This document shows, piece by piece, positions 41,958 through 51,823 of a stretch of DNA of 64,000 nt. The DNA lies in the NCBI GenBank assembly GCA_964389205.1, contig CAYMDH010000007.1:34144-98143 (forward strand). Direction: 5' to 3'. The DNA is from Leptobacterium sp964389205. Lineage in GTDB: Bacteria > Bacteroidota > Bacteroidia > Flavobacteriales > Flavobacteriaceae. The position numbers and the translations under genes were made by a program. The stretch's first letter is position 1. Each line of letters starts with the position of its first letter. The notes under the pieces were generated by a model that was not told where the DNA came from, made no database searches, and saw only the letters and a list, made by a program, of their open reading frames with translations.

Positions 41958-42766
41958 AAGAACAGGGAGCGTTAAAAATAGTATCATCAAATAATGGTGA
42001 GGAGCAAAAAAGCCTTATTAATATTTCAAATTTTCACGTGTGGATTAATGATACTCATATCCTAAATAATATCAATTTAGATTTTCCGGAAAAACAAATA
42101 ACATGTATAATTGGCCCTTCTGGAAGCGGAAAATCAACATTAATAAGAAGCCTAAATAGAATTAATGATGAAGTAGAAGGTTTTATGACTGAAGGAACTA
42201 TTCATGTAAACGGAAAGACTATTTATGAGAAATCTATTGACATTGCTCAGTTAAGAAGTCAGATAGGAATGGTATTTCAAAAACCTTGTGTATTTCCAAA
42301 ATCAATTAGTGAAAATGTATTATTTGGTATTCAGCATTCTAAAAAGTTAACCAAACATGAAAAACTTCAGATAGTAGAAGAAAACTTAAAAGCTGTTTCT
42401 TTGTGGAAAGAAGTATCTCATCGTTTAAATGATAAAGCTAACTCACTTTCTATTGGGCAACAACAACGTTTGTGTATTGCAAGAACATTAGCTCTTAAGC
42501 CAAAAATCATCTTATTAGACGAACCAACATCATCATTAGACCCGGTTTCTTCACGTGCTATTGAAGAAATGATGTTAAGACTTAAAGAAGATTATACACT
42601 TGTTTTTGTAACACATAATATTCAGCAGGCGAAACATATAGCAGATAATTTGGTTTTTATTTGTGATGGAAAAGTTATAGAAGAAGGAGTGGCTTCGAAA
42701 ATATTTAAAAATCCATCAAACTCGCAAACTAAAAATTATCTTAATGATGAGTATTGCGATTGTTGA
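41954..42766 (+). CDS. pstB: Phosphate ABC transporter ATP-binding protein PstB
   Basis: 270 residues. Walker A G-P-S-G-S-G-K-S-T near 47, Q loop V-F-Q-K-P, Walker B I-I-L-L-D-E-P-T-S-S-L-D and switch His (V-T-H-N-I-Q-Q-A). Odd point: the signature reads L-S-I-G-Q-Q-Q-R where PstB normally has L-S-G-G-Q, one Gly replaced by Ile. It starts within the pstA stop (ATGA). No phoU follows, unlike in many pst operons. Confidence 0.94.
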   Translation: MKEQGALKIVSSNNGEEQKSLINISNFHVWINDTHILNNINLDFPEKQITCIIGPSGSGKSTLIRSLNRINDEVEGFMTEGTIHVNGKTIYEKSIDIAQLRSQIGMVFQKPCVFPKSISENVLFGIQHSKKLTKHEKLQIVEENLKAVSLWKEVSHRLNDKANSLSIGQQQRLCIARTLALKPKIILLDEPTSSLDPVSSRAIEEMMLRLKEDYTLVFVTHNIQQAKHIADNLVFICDGKVIEEGVASKIFKNPSNSQTKNYLNDEYCDC

Positions 42767-42792
42767 TTTGCGAAATAAAATTAAATGTATTT

Positions 42793-43407
42793 TTAAAACA
42801 AACCGTGAAGTTCCGCATCTATCCTATTTATGACATCTCCAAGATCTTCAGGATTATCAACGAAGTTAAGATTATCTACGTCTATAATAAGTAATTTGCC
42901 TTTGTCATAGGTGTGTATCCAAGCTTCATAACGTTCATTGAGCCTACTCAGATAATCTATAGAGATAGAATTTTCATATTCTCTTCCACGTTTGTGGATT
43001 TGATTAACAAGATTAGGAATTGAGCTTCTTAAATAAATTAATAAATCTGGTGCTTGTACCAAACTTTCCATGAGATCAAATAAAGACTTATAATTGCCAA
43101 AATCTCTATTGGTCATTAATCCCATTGAGTGTAAGTTGGGAGCGAAGATATAGGCATCTTCATAGATTGTTCTGTCTTGGATGATTTTTTTTCCACTCTC
43201 TCTTATTTGTAGTATTTGTCTAAACCTACTATTTAAAAAATAAATTTGAAGATTAAAACTCCACCGTTCCATTTGTGTGTAAAAATCATCTAAATATGGG
43301 TTGTCTACTACATCTTCAAAGTGAGCTTCCCATTTAAAATGTTTTGATAATAATTTTGTAAGTGTAGTTTTACCAGCACCAATATTTCCCGCTATTGCTA
43401 CATGCAT
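42793..43407 (-). CDS. Deoxynucleoside kinase
   Basis: 204 residues of the dNK/dGK-dCK family. P-loop G-N-I-G-A-G-K-T-T at 7-15, the conserved E-x-x-x-x-N-P-Y-L near 35 with substrate-binding Glu, the D-R-T-I-Y-E-D segment near 80 (equivalent to the D-R-S motif) and a lid R-G-R-E-Y-E-N near 145. It phosphorylates salvaged deoxynucleosides, which fits the nucleoside transporter at 22116. The 188 bases upstream show no other gene. Confidence 0.92.
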   Translation of the reverse strand: MHVAIAGNIGAGKTTLTKLLSKHFKWEAHFEDVVDNPYLDDFYTQMERWSFNLQIYFLNSRFRQILQIRESGKKIIQDRTIYEDAYIFAPNLHSMGLMTNRDFGNYKSLFDLMESLVQAPDLLIYLRSSIPNLVNQIHKRGREYENSISIDYLSRLNERYEAWIHTYDKGKLLIIDVDNLNFVDNPEDLGDVINRIDAELHGLF

Positions 43408-43595
43408 GTCTTCTTTGTTTGTTTATTCCTAATTAATGGAGCTGTTTTAATGAGTTGTAAATATACAAGATATCATCTTTTAGAAGGAAATCTTCTTTAA
43501 AAATATAAATAGGAAGGTGGAAAAATCGATGTACAGTGAATTTTTTATGACGAAATAAGAAAACAAATAAAAAACCTTTCTTTTAAATTTAAATG

Positions 43596-44276
43596 TCAAC
43601 AAATAAGTTTGTAGCCATATCCTCTAACATTCAAAATTTGAACGGCGGCATCACTACGCAACTTTTTTCTTAACTTGGTAATAAATACATCCATGCTTCT
43701 GGCACTAAAAAAGTCATCATTCCCCCATAATTCTTTTAAAATAATGGAACGATCTAGAACATTGTTTTTTCGTTCACTTAAATGATAGAGTAGTTGAGCT
43801 TCTCTGTGTGTTAGGGATTCTTCTTGATTATTTAAGATTAACAATTGCTTTGGAAAATTAAAAATATAACTTCCAATTTTGATGGCTTCATTGTTTTTAG
43901 ATATTTCTACCCTTTCTAGTAAGGCATGGATACGAACAATTAATTCTTCCATGCTAAAAGGTTTTTTTAGATAGTCATTGCAGCCATGTTGAAAACCATC
44001 AATTACATCTTTTGTTTGTGATTTTGCAGTAAGAAAAATTATAGGTGTTTTTTTATCAATTTCACGAATCTCTTTTGCCAAAGTAAATCCATCTTTTTTA
44101 GGCATCATAACATCCAAAACTAATAATTCAGGAGATTTTTTATGATATACATCCAAAGCTTCCTCTCCATTATTACAAAAAAACACTTCAAAATCCCTAG
44201 TTTCAAGACTTTCTTTAATAATCTGTCCAAGGGCAATTTCGTCTTCTGCAAGTAAAATTTTAATAGTACCTTCCAT
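43596..44276 (-). CDS. OmpR-family response regulator
   Basis: 226 residues. The receiver domain (about 1-120) has acidic pocket E11-D12, phosphorylation site Asp55 (L-V-L-D-V-M-M-P), T-A-K near 83 and K-K-P-F near 104. A winged-helix output domain (about 130-226) has L-T-H-R-E-A-Q-L-L near 155 and ends V-R-G-Y-G-Y-K-L. It starts 5 bases after its sensor kinase gene. Targets are not shown; the divergent GLPGLI gene is the nearest candidate. Confidence 0.93.
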   Translation of the reverse strand: MEGTIKILLAEDEIALGQIIKESLETRDFEVFFCNNGEEALDVYHKKSPELLVLDVMMPKKDGFTLAKEIREIDKKTPIIFLTAKSQTKDVIDGFQHGCNDYLKKPFSMEELIVRIHALLERVEISKNNEAIKIGSYIFNFPKQLLILNNQEESLTHREAQLLYHLSERKNNVLDRSIILKELWGNDDFFSARSMDVFITKLRKKLRSDAAVQILNVRGYGYKLIC

Positions 44277-44281
44277 AAGCT

Positions 44282-45808
44282 TTATAAGTGTATTTTAAAG
44301 ATGGTATATTTTGTATCTGGAATTAACTGGACAGTTCCTAAGTGTTTTTCTATAATTTTCTTTGTATAATACAATCCAATTCCAAACCCTTTAACATCAT
44401 GCTGATTACCAGTAGGGATTCGATAAAATTTATCAAAAATCTTTTCTCTATGTCCTTTTTCAATAGTATTTCCACTGTCGGCAATTGTAATTTCACAAGA
44501 GTCTAACACCAAATTTAAATTGATCTCAATGGTATTTCCGCCGTATTTAATTGCATTATCAATAAGATTAGATATGGCGTTTTCAAAATGAAAAGGATCG
44601 ATCTCAATACTATAATTTTCTATATTGGATTTAAAAGAAATGAATTTATCTGGAGCAATCATTTGATGCTTTTCGGTTAAGCCTTGTAATATCCCAACGA
44701 TATCTATATTTTCTTTATTTAATAATAATTTATCGCTATCTAATGTAGAAGTTTCTAACAGCTTTTCTACCATTAAATGTAGTTTTTTCAACTGTTGATT
44801 TGAAATGCCTAAGTATTTTTTTGTCTTTTCTTTATCATCGTTTAAATTGAATTTTTCAATGCCTTCCAATGCTGTACTCACGGTAGCAATAGGAGTTTTA
44901 AATTCATGTGTAATATTACTAATAAGGTCGTTTTTAATTTCAGCTAATTCTTTTTGTTGTTTGATAATATTTAATAAGTATAATAAACAAGCTATAATAC
45001 TAGCCGATAATAAAAAAGATAATATAATACCAGTAAGTCCTCTTTTTAATGCGATCATGCTAATATTAGAAAATGCAATTTTTAATTTTTCACTTCTGGG
45101 TAAGTATGTTGATTTTGAAAAAGCAAAAAGTTTGAGTTTGTCATCATTTATATTACTAAAAGAAGCTATTATTGTAGTGTCTTTATTATAGTGTCCAAGT
45201 GCATAAGAAATATCAATGTCTTTTCTTTTAAGCTCATTTTCAATAAATTTATTTAAATCATTAAAAACAATAGAATCTCTGGTTATAGAGAGAATGATTT
45301 TATTAGTCAATGATTTAATAGCGTCTAAACTATCTACAGAAGATTTCCCTTTAACTACAGAAATACTAGAAACTTGAGAGGTATTAATTAATGAAGAATC
45401 AATCTTTGTTCGAATGGTACTATAACTTTTATTAAAATGAAGTGTATCTCCTGTTTTATTAACAAAGGAGATATTTGCTATGGTATCTTCTTTTTGATAG
45501 TTATTAGAACTTAAAGAATCAAAACTTATAAAATTAGGATGTTTAAGTACATTTTTTATAAATAGCTCTGATTTTTTATTAGGATTGATAGCTGTGTCTG
45601 AAGCAGTATCTATAAAAGCAATCATATCTGTTTTTGCAAGATTAGCATAATAATCTTCAATACCATTATCTAAAGCAAGCTGTACTTCACTAATTAACCG
45701 TTGTTTGTTCCCTTTGTAATTTTTAATATTCCAATATACTTGAATAGCTATGGTAGCTATCACAGTAGCTATAATGAAATAAATAATAAAGTGATTTTTG
45801 TTTTTCAC
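44282..45808 (-). CDS. Sensor histidine kinase
   Basis: 508 residues with GTG start. TM1 (about 8-27), a periplasmic sensor region of about 220 residues without a recognisable domain, TM2 (about 258-282), then the DHp domain with phosphorylated His301 (N-I-T-H-E-F-K-T-P). The ATPase domain has an N box (N-L-I-D-N-A-I-K-Y-G), G1 (I-A-D-S-G-N) and G2 (G-F-G-I-G-L-Y-Y). It pairs with the OmpR-type regulator directly downstream. A -7 box ends 4 bases before the GTG. Confidence 0.93.
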   Translation of the reverse strand: MKNKNHFIIYFIIATVIATIAIQVYWNIKNYKGNKQRLISEVQLALDNGIEDYYANLAKTDMIAFIDTASDTAINPNKKSELFIKNVLKHPNFISFDSLSSNNYQKEDTIANISFVNKTGDTLHFNKSYSTIRTKIDSSLINTSQVSSISVVKGKSSVDSLDAIKSLTNKIILSITRDSIVFNDLNKFIENELKRKDIDISYALGHYNKDTTIIASFSNINDDKLKLFAFSKSTYLPRSEKLKIAFSNISMIALKRGLTGIILSFLLSASIIACLLYLLNIIKQQKELAEIKNDLISNITHEFKTPIATVSTALEGIEKFNLNDDKEKTKKYLGISNQQLKKLHLMVEKLLETSTLDSDKLLLNKENIDIVGILQGLTEKHQMIAPDKFISFKSNIENYSIEIDPFHFENAISNLIDNAIKYGGNTIEINLNLVLDSCEITIADSGNTIEKGHREKIFDKFYRIPTGNQHDVKGFGIGLYYTKKIIEKHLGTVQLIPDTKYTIFKIHL

Positions 45809-45812
45809 AAGT

Positions 45813-45820
45813 CAAATGTA
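45813..45820 (-). promoter_or_regulatory. -7 box of the two-component operon (TACATTTG)
   Basis: On the - strand TACATTTG, a full match to TAnnTTTG, ending 4 bases before the kinase GTG. This would give a leaderless or almost leaderless mRNA. Confidence 0.5.
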
Positions 45821-45932
45821 AGAACAATAAATAGTTTAAATAGAATTGGTTAACACACGTTAACATTGATTAACTCAAAGTACAGTTTTCAAACCGCAAT
45901 TTTGTATCTGAAGAAATTATAAAAGACACATT

Positions 45933-46784
45933 ATGGTTAATTTAATTAGAAACTTAATTATTATAAGTATTGTTTTTGCATTGCATACAATAAGTGCTCA
46001 AGATTTACAAGGAATAGCATATTATAAAACAAAACGAAAAGTTGAAATAACATTAGATAGTACAACAGCATCAAGCACACAACAAAAACAGATAAACGAA
46101 TTGTTGAAAAAGCAATTTGAAAAAGAATACGTATTAAACTTTGATAAAACTGGCTCAACTTATAAAGAAGTAGAAAGCTTAGGAAATGCAGCTTCCGGAG
46201 CTTCCGGAATACGATTTGAAGCTATAACTATAGGGGGAAGTGGAAGCGGGAATGATATTTTATATAAGAATACAAAAGATAAAAACTTTACACATCAAAG
46301 AGAATCTTTTAGCAAACAATTTTTAGTGCAAGATACACTTCAAAAACAAGATTGGAAATTAGAAAATGAAACCAAAAAAATAGGGAATTATACCTGTTAT
46401 AAAGCTACTTATACCAGAGAGGTAGAACAAAGGCGTTTTAATTTGAATGATGCAGAGAAAAATGATTCTATAACAAAAAGAACCATAGTAACTACAGCAT
46501 GGTATACACCAGAAATACCTGTTTCTCATGGCCCAGTCAAGCATTGGGGTTTGCCAGGGCTCATTTTAGAAGTTAATGATGGAAGTACTGTTGTAATTTG
46601 CAATAAAGTGGTTATAAATCCAAAAGAGAAAATTGAAATTAAAGAACCTACTAAAGGAAAGAAAGTAGATGAGGCTACTTTCATTGAAATTGTAGATAAG
46701 AAAGTAAAAGAGATGAATAAGATTTATGGAGGCGGTAAAAAAGGAAAAAATAATCAAACCATTCAAATTAGAATTGGAGGTTAA
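45933..46784 (+). CDS. GLPGLI family protein
   Basis: 283 residues. A signal peptide (about 1-22, ending TISAQ) precedes a secreted domain with the defining motif H-W-G-L-P-G-L-I-L-E-V near 205. The C-terminus is Lys/Gly-rich. GLPGLI proteins occur mainly in Bacteroidota and have no known activity; they are often found next to a CarboxypepD_reg-like outer-membrane protein, as here (46833). It is divergent from the sensor kinase, which may sense the same envelope condition (inference). Confidence 0.9.
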   Translation: MVNLIRNLIIISIVFALHTISAQDLQGIAYYKTKRKVEITLDSTTASSTQQKQINELLKKQFEKEYVLNFDKTGSTYKEVESLGNAASGASGIRFEAITIGGSGSGNDILYKNTKDKNFTHQRESFSKQFLVQDTLQKQDWKLENETKKIGNYTCYKATYTREVEQRRFNLNDAEKNDSITKRTIVTTAWYTPEIPVSHGPVKHWGLPGLILEVNDGSTVVICNKVVINPKEKIEIKEPTKGKKVDEATFIEIVDKKVKEMNKIYGGGKKGKNNQTIQIRIGG

Positions 46785-46832
46785 ATAACGTATTATACTT
46801 CACTGTCTAACTAAATAATATCCTTTTTAAAA

Positions 46833-49529
46833 ATGAAATATTTTTCTATTATCCTATGTATAGGGTTAGGTTTCTTTTGCTCAAAATTAAATGCTCAAAA
46901 TGTGCGATTAGAAGGTGTTGTTAAAGATTCTTTAAAAACTCCTTTAGAACTTGCCAATGTTTTAGCGCTCCATCCAGAAACTAAAGCAATAGCATCGTAT
47001 GCTATAACAGATGATTTAGGAAGGTTTGCACTTTCACTTCCAATAAACAAAACGTATATTATAAAAGTTAGTTATTTAGGTTATAAACCCAGAGAAGAAA
47101 AATTGGTTATTGGAGATAGTAAAGAGAAATTATTTAGAGAAATAATACTATTTCAAGATGCCAATGTATTAGATGGGGTAGAGGTTGTGCAAGAACTTCC
47201 AGTGTCTATTAAAGGTGATACCATTGTATATAAAGCAGATGCTTTTACCAATGGGAAAGAGAAAAAATTAAAAGATGTACTGGAAAAACTACCAGGATTT
47301 GAAGTTGATAAACAAGGACAAGTAAAAGTTCAAGGAAAGAAGGTAGATAATGTTTTAATAGAAGGGAAGAAATTTTTTGATGGTGACACCAAGTTAGCTA
47401 CTAAAAATATTCCAGCAGATGCAGTAGATAAGGTAGAAGTTTTGCAAGATTTCAATGAAGTTGAACCTACTCGAGGTTTAGGTACAGAGCAATCTTTAGC
47501 ATTAAATATAAAACTTAAAGAAGGGAAGAAGAATATTTTATTTGGAGATATAGCAGCAAGTATAGGACATGATGAACGATATCTGGGGCATGCAAATGTA
47601 TTTTATTATAGCCCCAAAGCAAGTTTGAATTTTATAGGCGATGTAAATAATATAGGAGAACAAGCTTTTACATTACAAGATTATTTTAGATTTAATGGAG
47701 GGCTTCGAAGTTTAGCAAGTAGATCAGGATCGTCCATTAGAATTTCTTCAGACGATCTTGGTTTTGCATTGCAGCAAAATGATAGAGCTGCAGATGTGAT
47801 TTCTAATTTTGGAGCTTTTAATTTTAGTTTGAGCCCAAATAAAAAATGGAGCTTTTCAGGGTTTTTAATAGGTTCTGATATTGATACAGATTTAAGATCT
47901 ACAACCTTAAGAACCTATCTTCGAAATGATGATGCTAACAATTTTGAAATTTTAGAATCTAATATAAATCAAGAAACGACCTCTGGAGTATTAAAACTAT
48001 CAGGAAAGTATACTCCCAATTCTAAATTGGATGTAAATTATAATGCTTTTTTAAAGAACTCTGAGTTAGGGCAAACTAATGATCGCCTCTCCGATTTTTC
48101 AGGAATCATTAATAATATAGAATCTGATCGTAATCAAAATCCGTTTTCTATTCAACAAAGCTTAAATGCATTCTATGCAAAAAATGCCAAGAACATATTC
48201 TCAGCACAGGCAGAACATTTGTATAAAGAACAAGATCTTTTTTTTGATTTAACCACGTCTGAGATTCCTTTTGGAGGAGGATTGCCATTAATTAATGATG
48301 CTGTTTTTAATTTACTACAAGGGAAAGAAATTATTACCAATAAATTTGATGCTTCTTTCAACTATTATTATGTTTTAAATAAAAAAACACATATCAATTT
48401 TACGGTAGGAAGTAGTTTTAATAATCAAAAGTTAGTATCTACTATTAATCAATCTGTATCAAATACGACTATTGAAAATAATTTAGGAGATGGTTTTAAT
48501 AATAATGCAGATTATAACTTCTCCGATGTTTATTTAGGACTTAGGTATAAGGTGAAGTTTGGATCATTTGTAGTAAACCCAGGTGCAAATCTTCATTTTT
48601 ATAATACAGAAGACACACAGTTTGGAACAACAAATACATTGAATAAAACATTATTACTTCCTCAATTATACGCCAAATACACTATTAGAAGGTCGGAGTC
48701 TTTGACTCTAAATTATGCAGTGAACGCAGAATTCACAGATATTAATAATTTAGTAACAGGAACCACGATTTCTAATTACAATAGTCTTTTTGAAGGAAAC
48801 AGAGATTTAGAGAATCAATTATATCACCGTTTAAATTTGCGCTATACAAACTTTAATTCTTTCAATTTTACAAACATAAATGCTGCATTAAGTTATACAA
48901 AAACAATAGATGGAATTAATAATACAGTATTGTTTAATGGGATTAATCAGGTTTTGTCGCCAATTAATTCTGGATCTGTAAATGATGTTATAACAGGAAA
49001 CGGTTCTTATGAAAAACGATTTGTATGGTTTAAAACCAGACTGTCAACCAATTTATCTTTTTCTAGTATTAATAATGAAATAAATGGTGAAGAAAATACA
49101 AATGAATCTTTTACTCAAAATTATAAAGTATCGTTTGAATCTAATTTTAAAGAAGCTCCTAATTTTGAAATAGGATTTGATAAAACTATTAACGACTATC
49201 AAGGAAATCAAACCGATTCAAAGTTTGTAACCAATGCACCTTTTGCCAATGTAGAGATTAATTTTTTAAAGCACTTCTTATTTATTGCAGATTATACATA
49301 TACCGATTTTATCAATAAAAATAATGACACCAATAATTCATATGATTTTTTAAATGCCAGTTTGTATTACCAAAAAGAAAGAAGTTCATGGGAGTTTAAA
49401 ATATCAGGAACTAATTTATTGAATACAACTTCTATTAACCGCGATTCATTTTCAGATTTTTTAATTAGTTCCAATCAATATTTTGTACAGCCTAGATATG
49501 TAGTGTTTGGAGTTAAGTATGATTTGTAA
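46833..49529 (+). CDS. CarboxypepD_reg-like outer-membrane beta-barrel protein (TonB-receptor-like)
   Basis: 898 residues. Signal peptide (about 1-21, ending KLNAQ), carboxypeptidase-regulatory-like domain (about 22-105; V-R-L-E-G-V-V-K-D-S), then a plug-like region with D-V-L-E-K-L-P-G-F-E-V-D near 150 and A-V-D-K-V-E-V-L-Q-D-F near 197. The rest is a long barrel with alternating Phe/Tyr-Asn strands, ending F-G-V-K-Y-D-L. It resembles TonB-dependent receptors but the substrate is unknown. It is 48 bases after the GLPGLI gene, so the two are one operon. Confidence 0.85.
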   Translation: MKYFSIILCIGLGFFCSKLNAQNVRLEGVVKDSLKTPLELANVLALHPETKAIASYAITDDLGRFALSLPINKTYIIKVSYLGYKPREEKLVIGDSKEKLFREIILFQDANVLDGVEVVQELPVSIKGDTIVYKADAFTNGKEKKLKDVLEKLPGFEVDKQGQVKVQGKKVDNVLIEGKKFFDGDTKLATKNIPADAVDKVEVLQDFNEVEPTRGLGTEQSLALNIKLKEGKKNILFGDIAASIGHDERYLGHANVFYYSPKASLNFIGDVNNIGEQAFTLQDYFRFNGGLRSLASRSGSSIRISSDDLGFALQQNDRAADVISNFGAFNFSLSPNKKWSFSGFLIGSDIDTDLRSTTLRTYLRNDDANNFEILESNINQETTSGVLKLSGKYTPNSKLDVNYNAFLKNSELGQTNDRLSDFSGIINNIESDRNQNPFSIQQSLNAFYAKNAKNIFSAQAEHLYKEQDLFFDLTTSEIPFGGGLPLINDAVFNLLQGKEIITNKFDASFNYYYVLNKKTHINFTVGSSFNNQKLVSTINQSVSNTTIENNLGDGFNNNADYNFSDVYLGLRYKVKFGSFVVNPGANLHFYNTEDTQFGTTNTLNKTLLLPQLYAKYTIRRSESLTLNYAVNAEFTDINNLVTGTTISNYNSLFEGNRDLENQLYHRLNLRYTNFNSFNFTNINAALSYTKTIDGINNTVLFNGINQVLSPINSGSVNDVITGNGSYEKRFVWFKTRLSTNLSFSSINNEINGEENTNESFTQNYKVSFESNFKEAPNFEIGFDKTINDYQGNQTDSKFVTNAPFANVEINFLKHFLFIADYTYTDFINKNNDTNNSYDFLNASLYYQKERSSWEFKISGTNLLNTTSINRDSFSDFLISSNQYFVQPRYVVFGVKYDL

Positions 49530-49533
49530 TTTT

Positions 49534-49588
49534 GGTTTACGGTTTACGGTTTACGGTTTACGGTTTACGGTTTACGGTTTACGGTTTA
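49534..49588 (+). repeat. Heptamer tandem repeat GGTTTAC, 7.9 copies
   Basis: Seven identical copies of GGTTTAC plus GGTTTA, beginning 5 bases after the stop of the outer-membrane protein gene. A related array, in the other orientation, lies at 62186-62241. Perfect identity points to recent expansion by slippage. Confidence 0.95.
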
Positions 49589-49681
49589 AGCTTGCCAAAA
49601 TAAAGTTCTTCATGTATTGAGTATGAACTGAGAATTATACTAAATTTTTTTGAAATTTGAAATTTGATTTTTACAAACAAT

Positions 49682-50722
49682 TCAAAAACTATTAATCACC
49701 GTTACTCCATTGCCTTTAAAATGATTCATGTTTTTTAATACATTTACACCTTGCTCTAAAGATATGGTTTCTCCAATAAGTTTTTCAGGTTGAATTTTTC
49801 CAGACAAAATCATTTCCATTAGTGAAGGATATTCATAAGCTTGCATGCCATGACTTCCTTTGATTTCTAATTCATGAGCAATTACTTTTCCCATAGGTAT
49901 TTCTGGAGATGCTTCATTTCCGGTCATTAATCCTACTTGTATGTGTCTACCGCGTATTCTCAAACAGGAAATAGAATTGTGACAAGTAATTTTGCTTCCT
50001 AATGCATCTAGAGAAATATGAGCACCTCCTTGTGAGATGGTTTTGATTTCATTTACAACATCAGTCGTTTTAGCAGCATTAATTGTTTTATGCGCTCCCA
50101 ACGACGCAGCAAATTCTAATTTGTCATCAGTAATGTCTATAGCAATTACATTGGCACCTAGGGCATTAGCGATCATAATAGCAGATAAACCAACACCTCC
50201 ACATCCATGTATAGCCACCCATTCACCAGCAGATACTTTTGCTTGTTTGACAAGCGCTCTAAAAGAAGTTACAAAACGACAACCCAAACTGGCAGCAGTT
50301 TCAAAAGACATAGAATCAGGGAGTTTTACGAGATTGATGTCTGCATAATCTATAGCAACATGTTCTGCAAAAGATCCCCATGCTGTAAAGCCTGGCTGAA
50401 ATTGATTTTCACAAACTTGGTGATTTCCAGAATGACATTCATTGCAATAACCACATCCACCTACAAAAGGAAGTGTAACACGATCTCCTTTTTTAAAATT
50501 TTTGATAGAATTTCCAACTTCTTCAATAATACCAGCTAATTCATGACCTGGAACGTGAGGCAATACAATATCACTATCGTGACCTTGCCAACCGTGCCAA
50601 TCACTTCTGCAGACTCCTGTTGCCATTACTTTTATAATAACACCATCACTCTTCAATATTGGATAAGGAACATCTTTAATAGAAATAGGACCTTGAAAAG
50701 AATCGTATACAATAGCTTTCAT
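49682..50722 (-). CDS. Zinc-dependent medium-chain alcohol dehydrogenase
   Basis: 346 residues. Catalytic zinc ligands Cys38 and His60-Glu61 (G-H-E), structural-zinc Cys90/93/96/104 (G-C-G-Y-C-N-E-C...C) and the Rossmann motif G-C-G-G-V-G-L-S near 172. Asp after the following strand (A-I-D-I-T-D) suggests NAD+ use. It oxidises alcohols or reduces aldehydes; the substrate is not evident. Not linked to any pathway genes. Confidence 0.9.
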   Translation of the reverse strand: MKAIVYDSFQGPISIKDVPYPILKSDGVIIKVMATGVCRSDWHGWQGHDSDIVLPHVPGHELAGIIEEVGNSIKNFKKGDRVTLPFVGGCGYCNECHSGNHQVCENQFQPGFTAWGSFAEHVAIDYADINLVKLPDSMSFETAASLGCRFVTSFRALVKQAKVSAGEWVAIHGCGGVGLSAIMIANALGANVIAIDITDDKLEFAASLGAHKTINAAKTTDVVNEIKTISQGGAHISLDALGSKITCHNSISCLRIRGRHIQVGLMTGNEASPEIPMGKVIAHELEIKGSHGMQAYEYPSLMEMILSGKIQPEKLIGETISLEQGVNVLKNMNHFKGNGVTVINSF

Positions 50723-50887
50723 CTAAACACGCAATTTTTAAAAGAAACAAAATAAAGAAATTAATTGATTAAAATCTTTAGATAAAATCAAAAAACATAA
50801 TGATTTGTATGAGAATTAAAGATATTTTTATTGAAACATGGTAATTTTAATAAAAAAAACGACTTACTTACTATAAATAACATCTCT

Positions 50888-51820
50888 ATGAAAGCACTAA
50901 TAAAAATTTTACTACTATTACTTTTGTTTATTTCTTGTTCTCAAAATAAAAAGAAAGTTTCGGAAAGTCAAATAGAAAATGAACTTCCAAATCAATTAAA
51001 AGAAATTGTTGAAGAAAAAAAAGAAGAACTTTTAGAAGAAACACCAAAGCTTACAGAAGAATCCATATCTACAGAATTAGATGAGGTTATAGAAGAAGTT
51101 GTAGAAGAAAAAGAAATTAAAAGAGAAGTTCCAGAAGATAAAAAAGAAGAAGTAGTCGTAAAAGAAAAGGTTATAAAAAAAACGTTCAATCATCAAATGC
51201 TTCATGCGCTTTTAAAAAAATTTGTTTCTTCAGAAGGCGTGGTAAATTACAAAGAACTAAAATCTAGTGAAAAAGACTTGGATGCTTATATAGAATTATT
51301 GCAAAATAACCCTATTGAAAATGATTGGAATCGAAATAAAAAATTAGCTTTTTGGATAAACTCATATAACGCATTTACTATTAAACTTATTCTTTCAAAT
51401 TACCCTTTGAATAGTATTACCGATTTAGAAGGAGGCAAACCATGGGATAAAAAATGGATTTCTTTGAATGGACAAATATATTCTTTAAATGATATTGAGA
51501 ATACCATTATCCGGCCAAGATTTAAAGAAGCTCGAATTCATTTTGCTGTAAATTGTGCTGCAAAATCTTGCCCTAAAATAGGAAACTTTGCTTATGAAGA
51601 AAACACACTTAATACCTTACTAGAAAAACAAACAAGAAGCTTTATTAATAACAAAGAAAATTCAATAACACCAGATAAAGTTCAAGTATCTAAAATTTTT
51701 GAATGGTATGCGACAGATTTTGGAGATCTCATTTCTTTTCTAAATACGTATTCTAATGTTAAAATCAATGAAGATGCTACTATTGAATTTATAGAATATG
51801 ATTGGTCTTTAAATGAGTAG
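50888..51820 (+). CDS. DUF547 domain lipoprotein
   Basis: 310 residues from ATG 50888, which opens a lipoprotein signal (L-L-L-L-F-I-S-C-S, Cys about 17); the frame upstream has no signal. Residues about 20-105 are Glu/Lys-rich, likely an extended linker. The DUF547 domain follows (about 110-305) with K-L-A-F-W-I-N-S-Y-N-A-F-T-I near 155 and H-F-A-V-N-C-A-A-K-S-C-P near 220, whose Cys residues are conserved. The function of DUF547 is unknown. An AT-rich terminator closes the gene. Confidence 0.87.
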   Translation: MKALIKILLLLLLFISCSQNKKKVSESQIENELPNQLKEIVEEKKEELLEETPKLTEESISTELDEVIEEVVEEKEIKREVPEDKKEEVVVKEKVIKKTFNHQMLHALLKKFVSSEGVVNYKELKSSEKDLDAYIELLQNNPIENDWNRNKKLAFWINSYNAFTIKLILSNYPLNSITDLEGGKPWDKKWISLNGQIYSLNDIENTIIRPRFKEARIHFAVNCAAKSCPKIGNFAYEENTLNTLLEKQTRSFINNKENSITPDKVQVSKIFEWYATDFGDLISFLNTYSNVKINEDATIEFIEYDWSLNE

Positions 51821-51823
51821 TAA

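Noticed and set aside
49534..49588. CRISPR-like array
   Set aside because: Heptamer units run head to tail without spacers and no cas gene is present; it is a simple tandem repeat.
50207..50755. + strand ORFs opposite the alcohol dehydrogenase
   Set aside because: Their translations show no family motifs, while the - strand frame carries a complete set of zinc ligands and a Rossmann motif.
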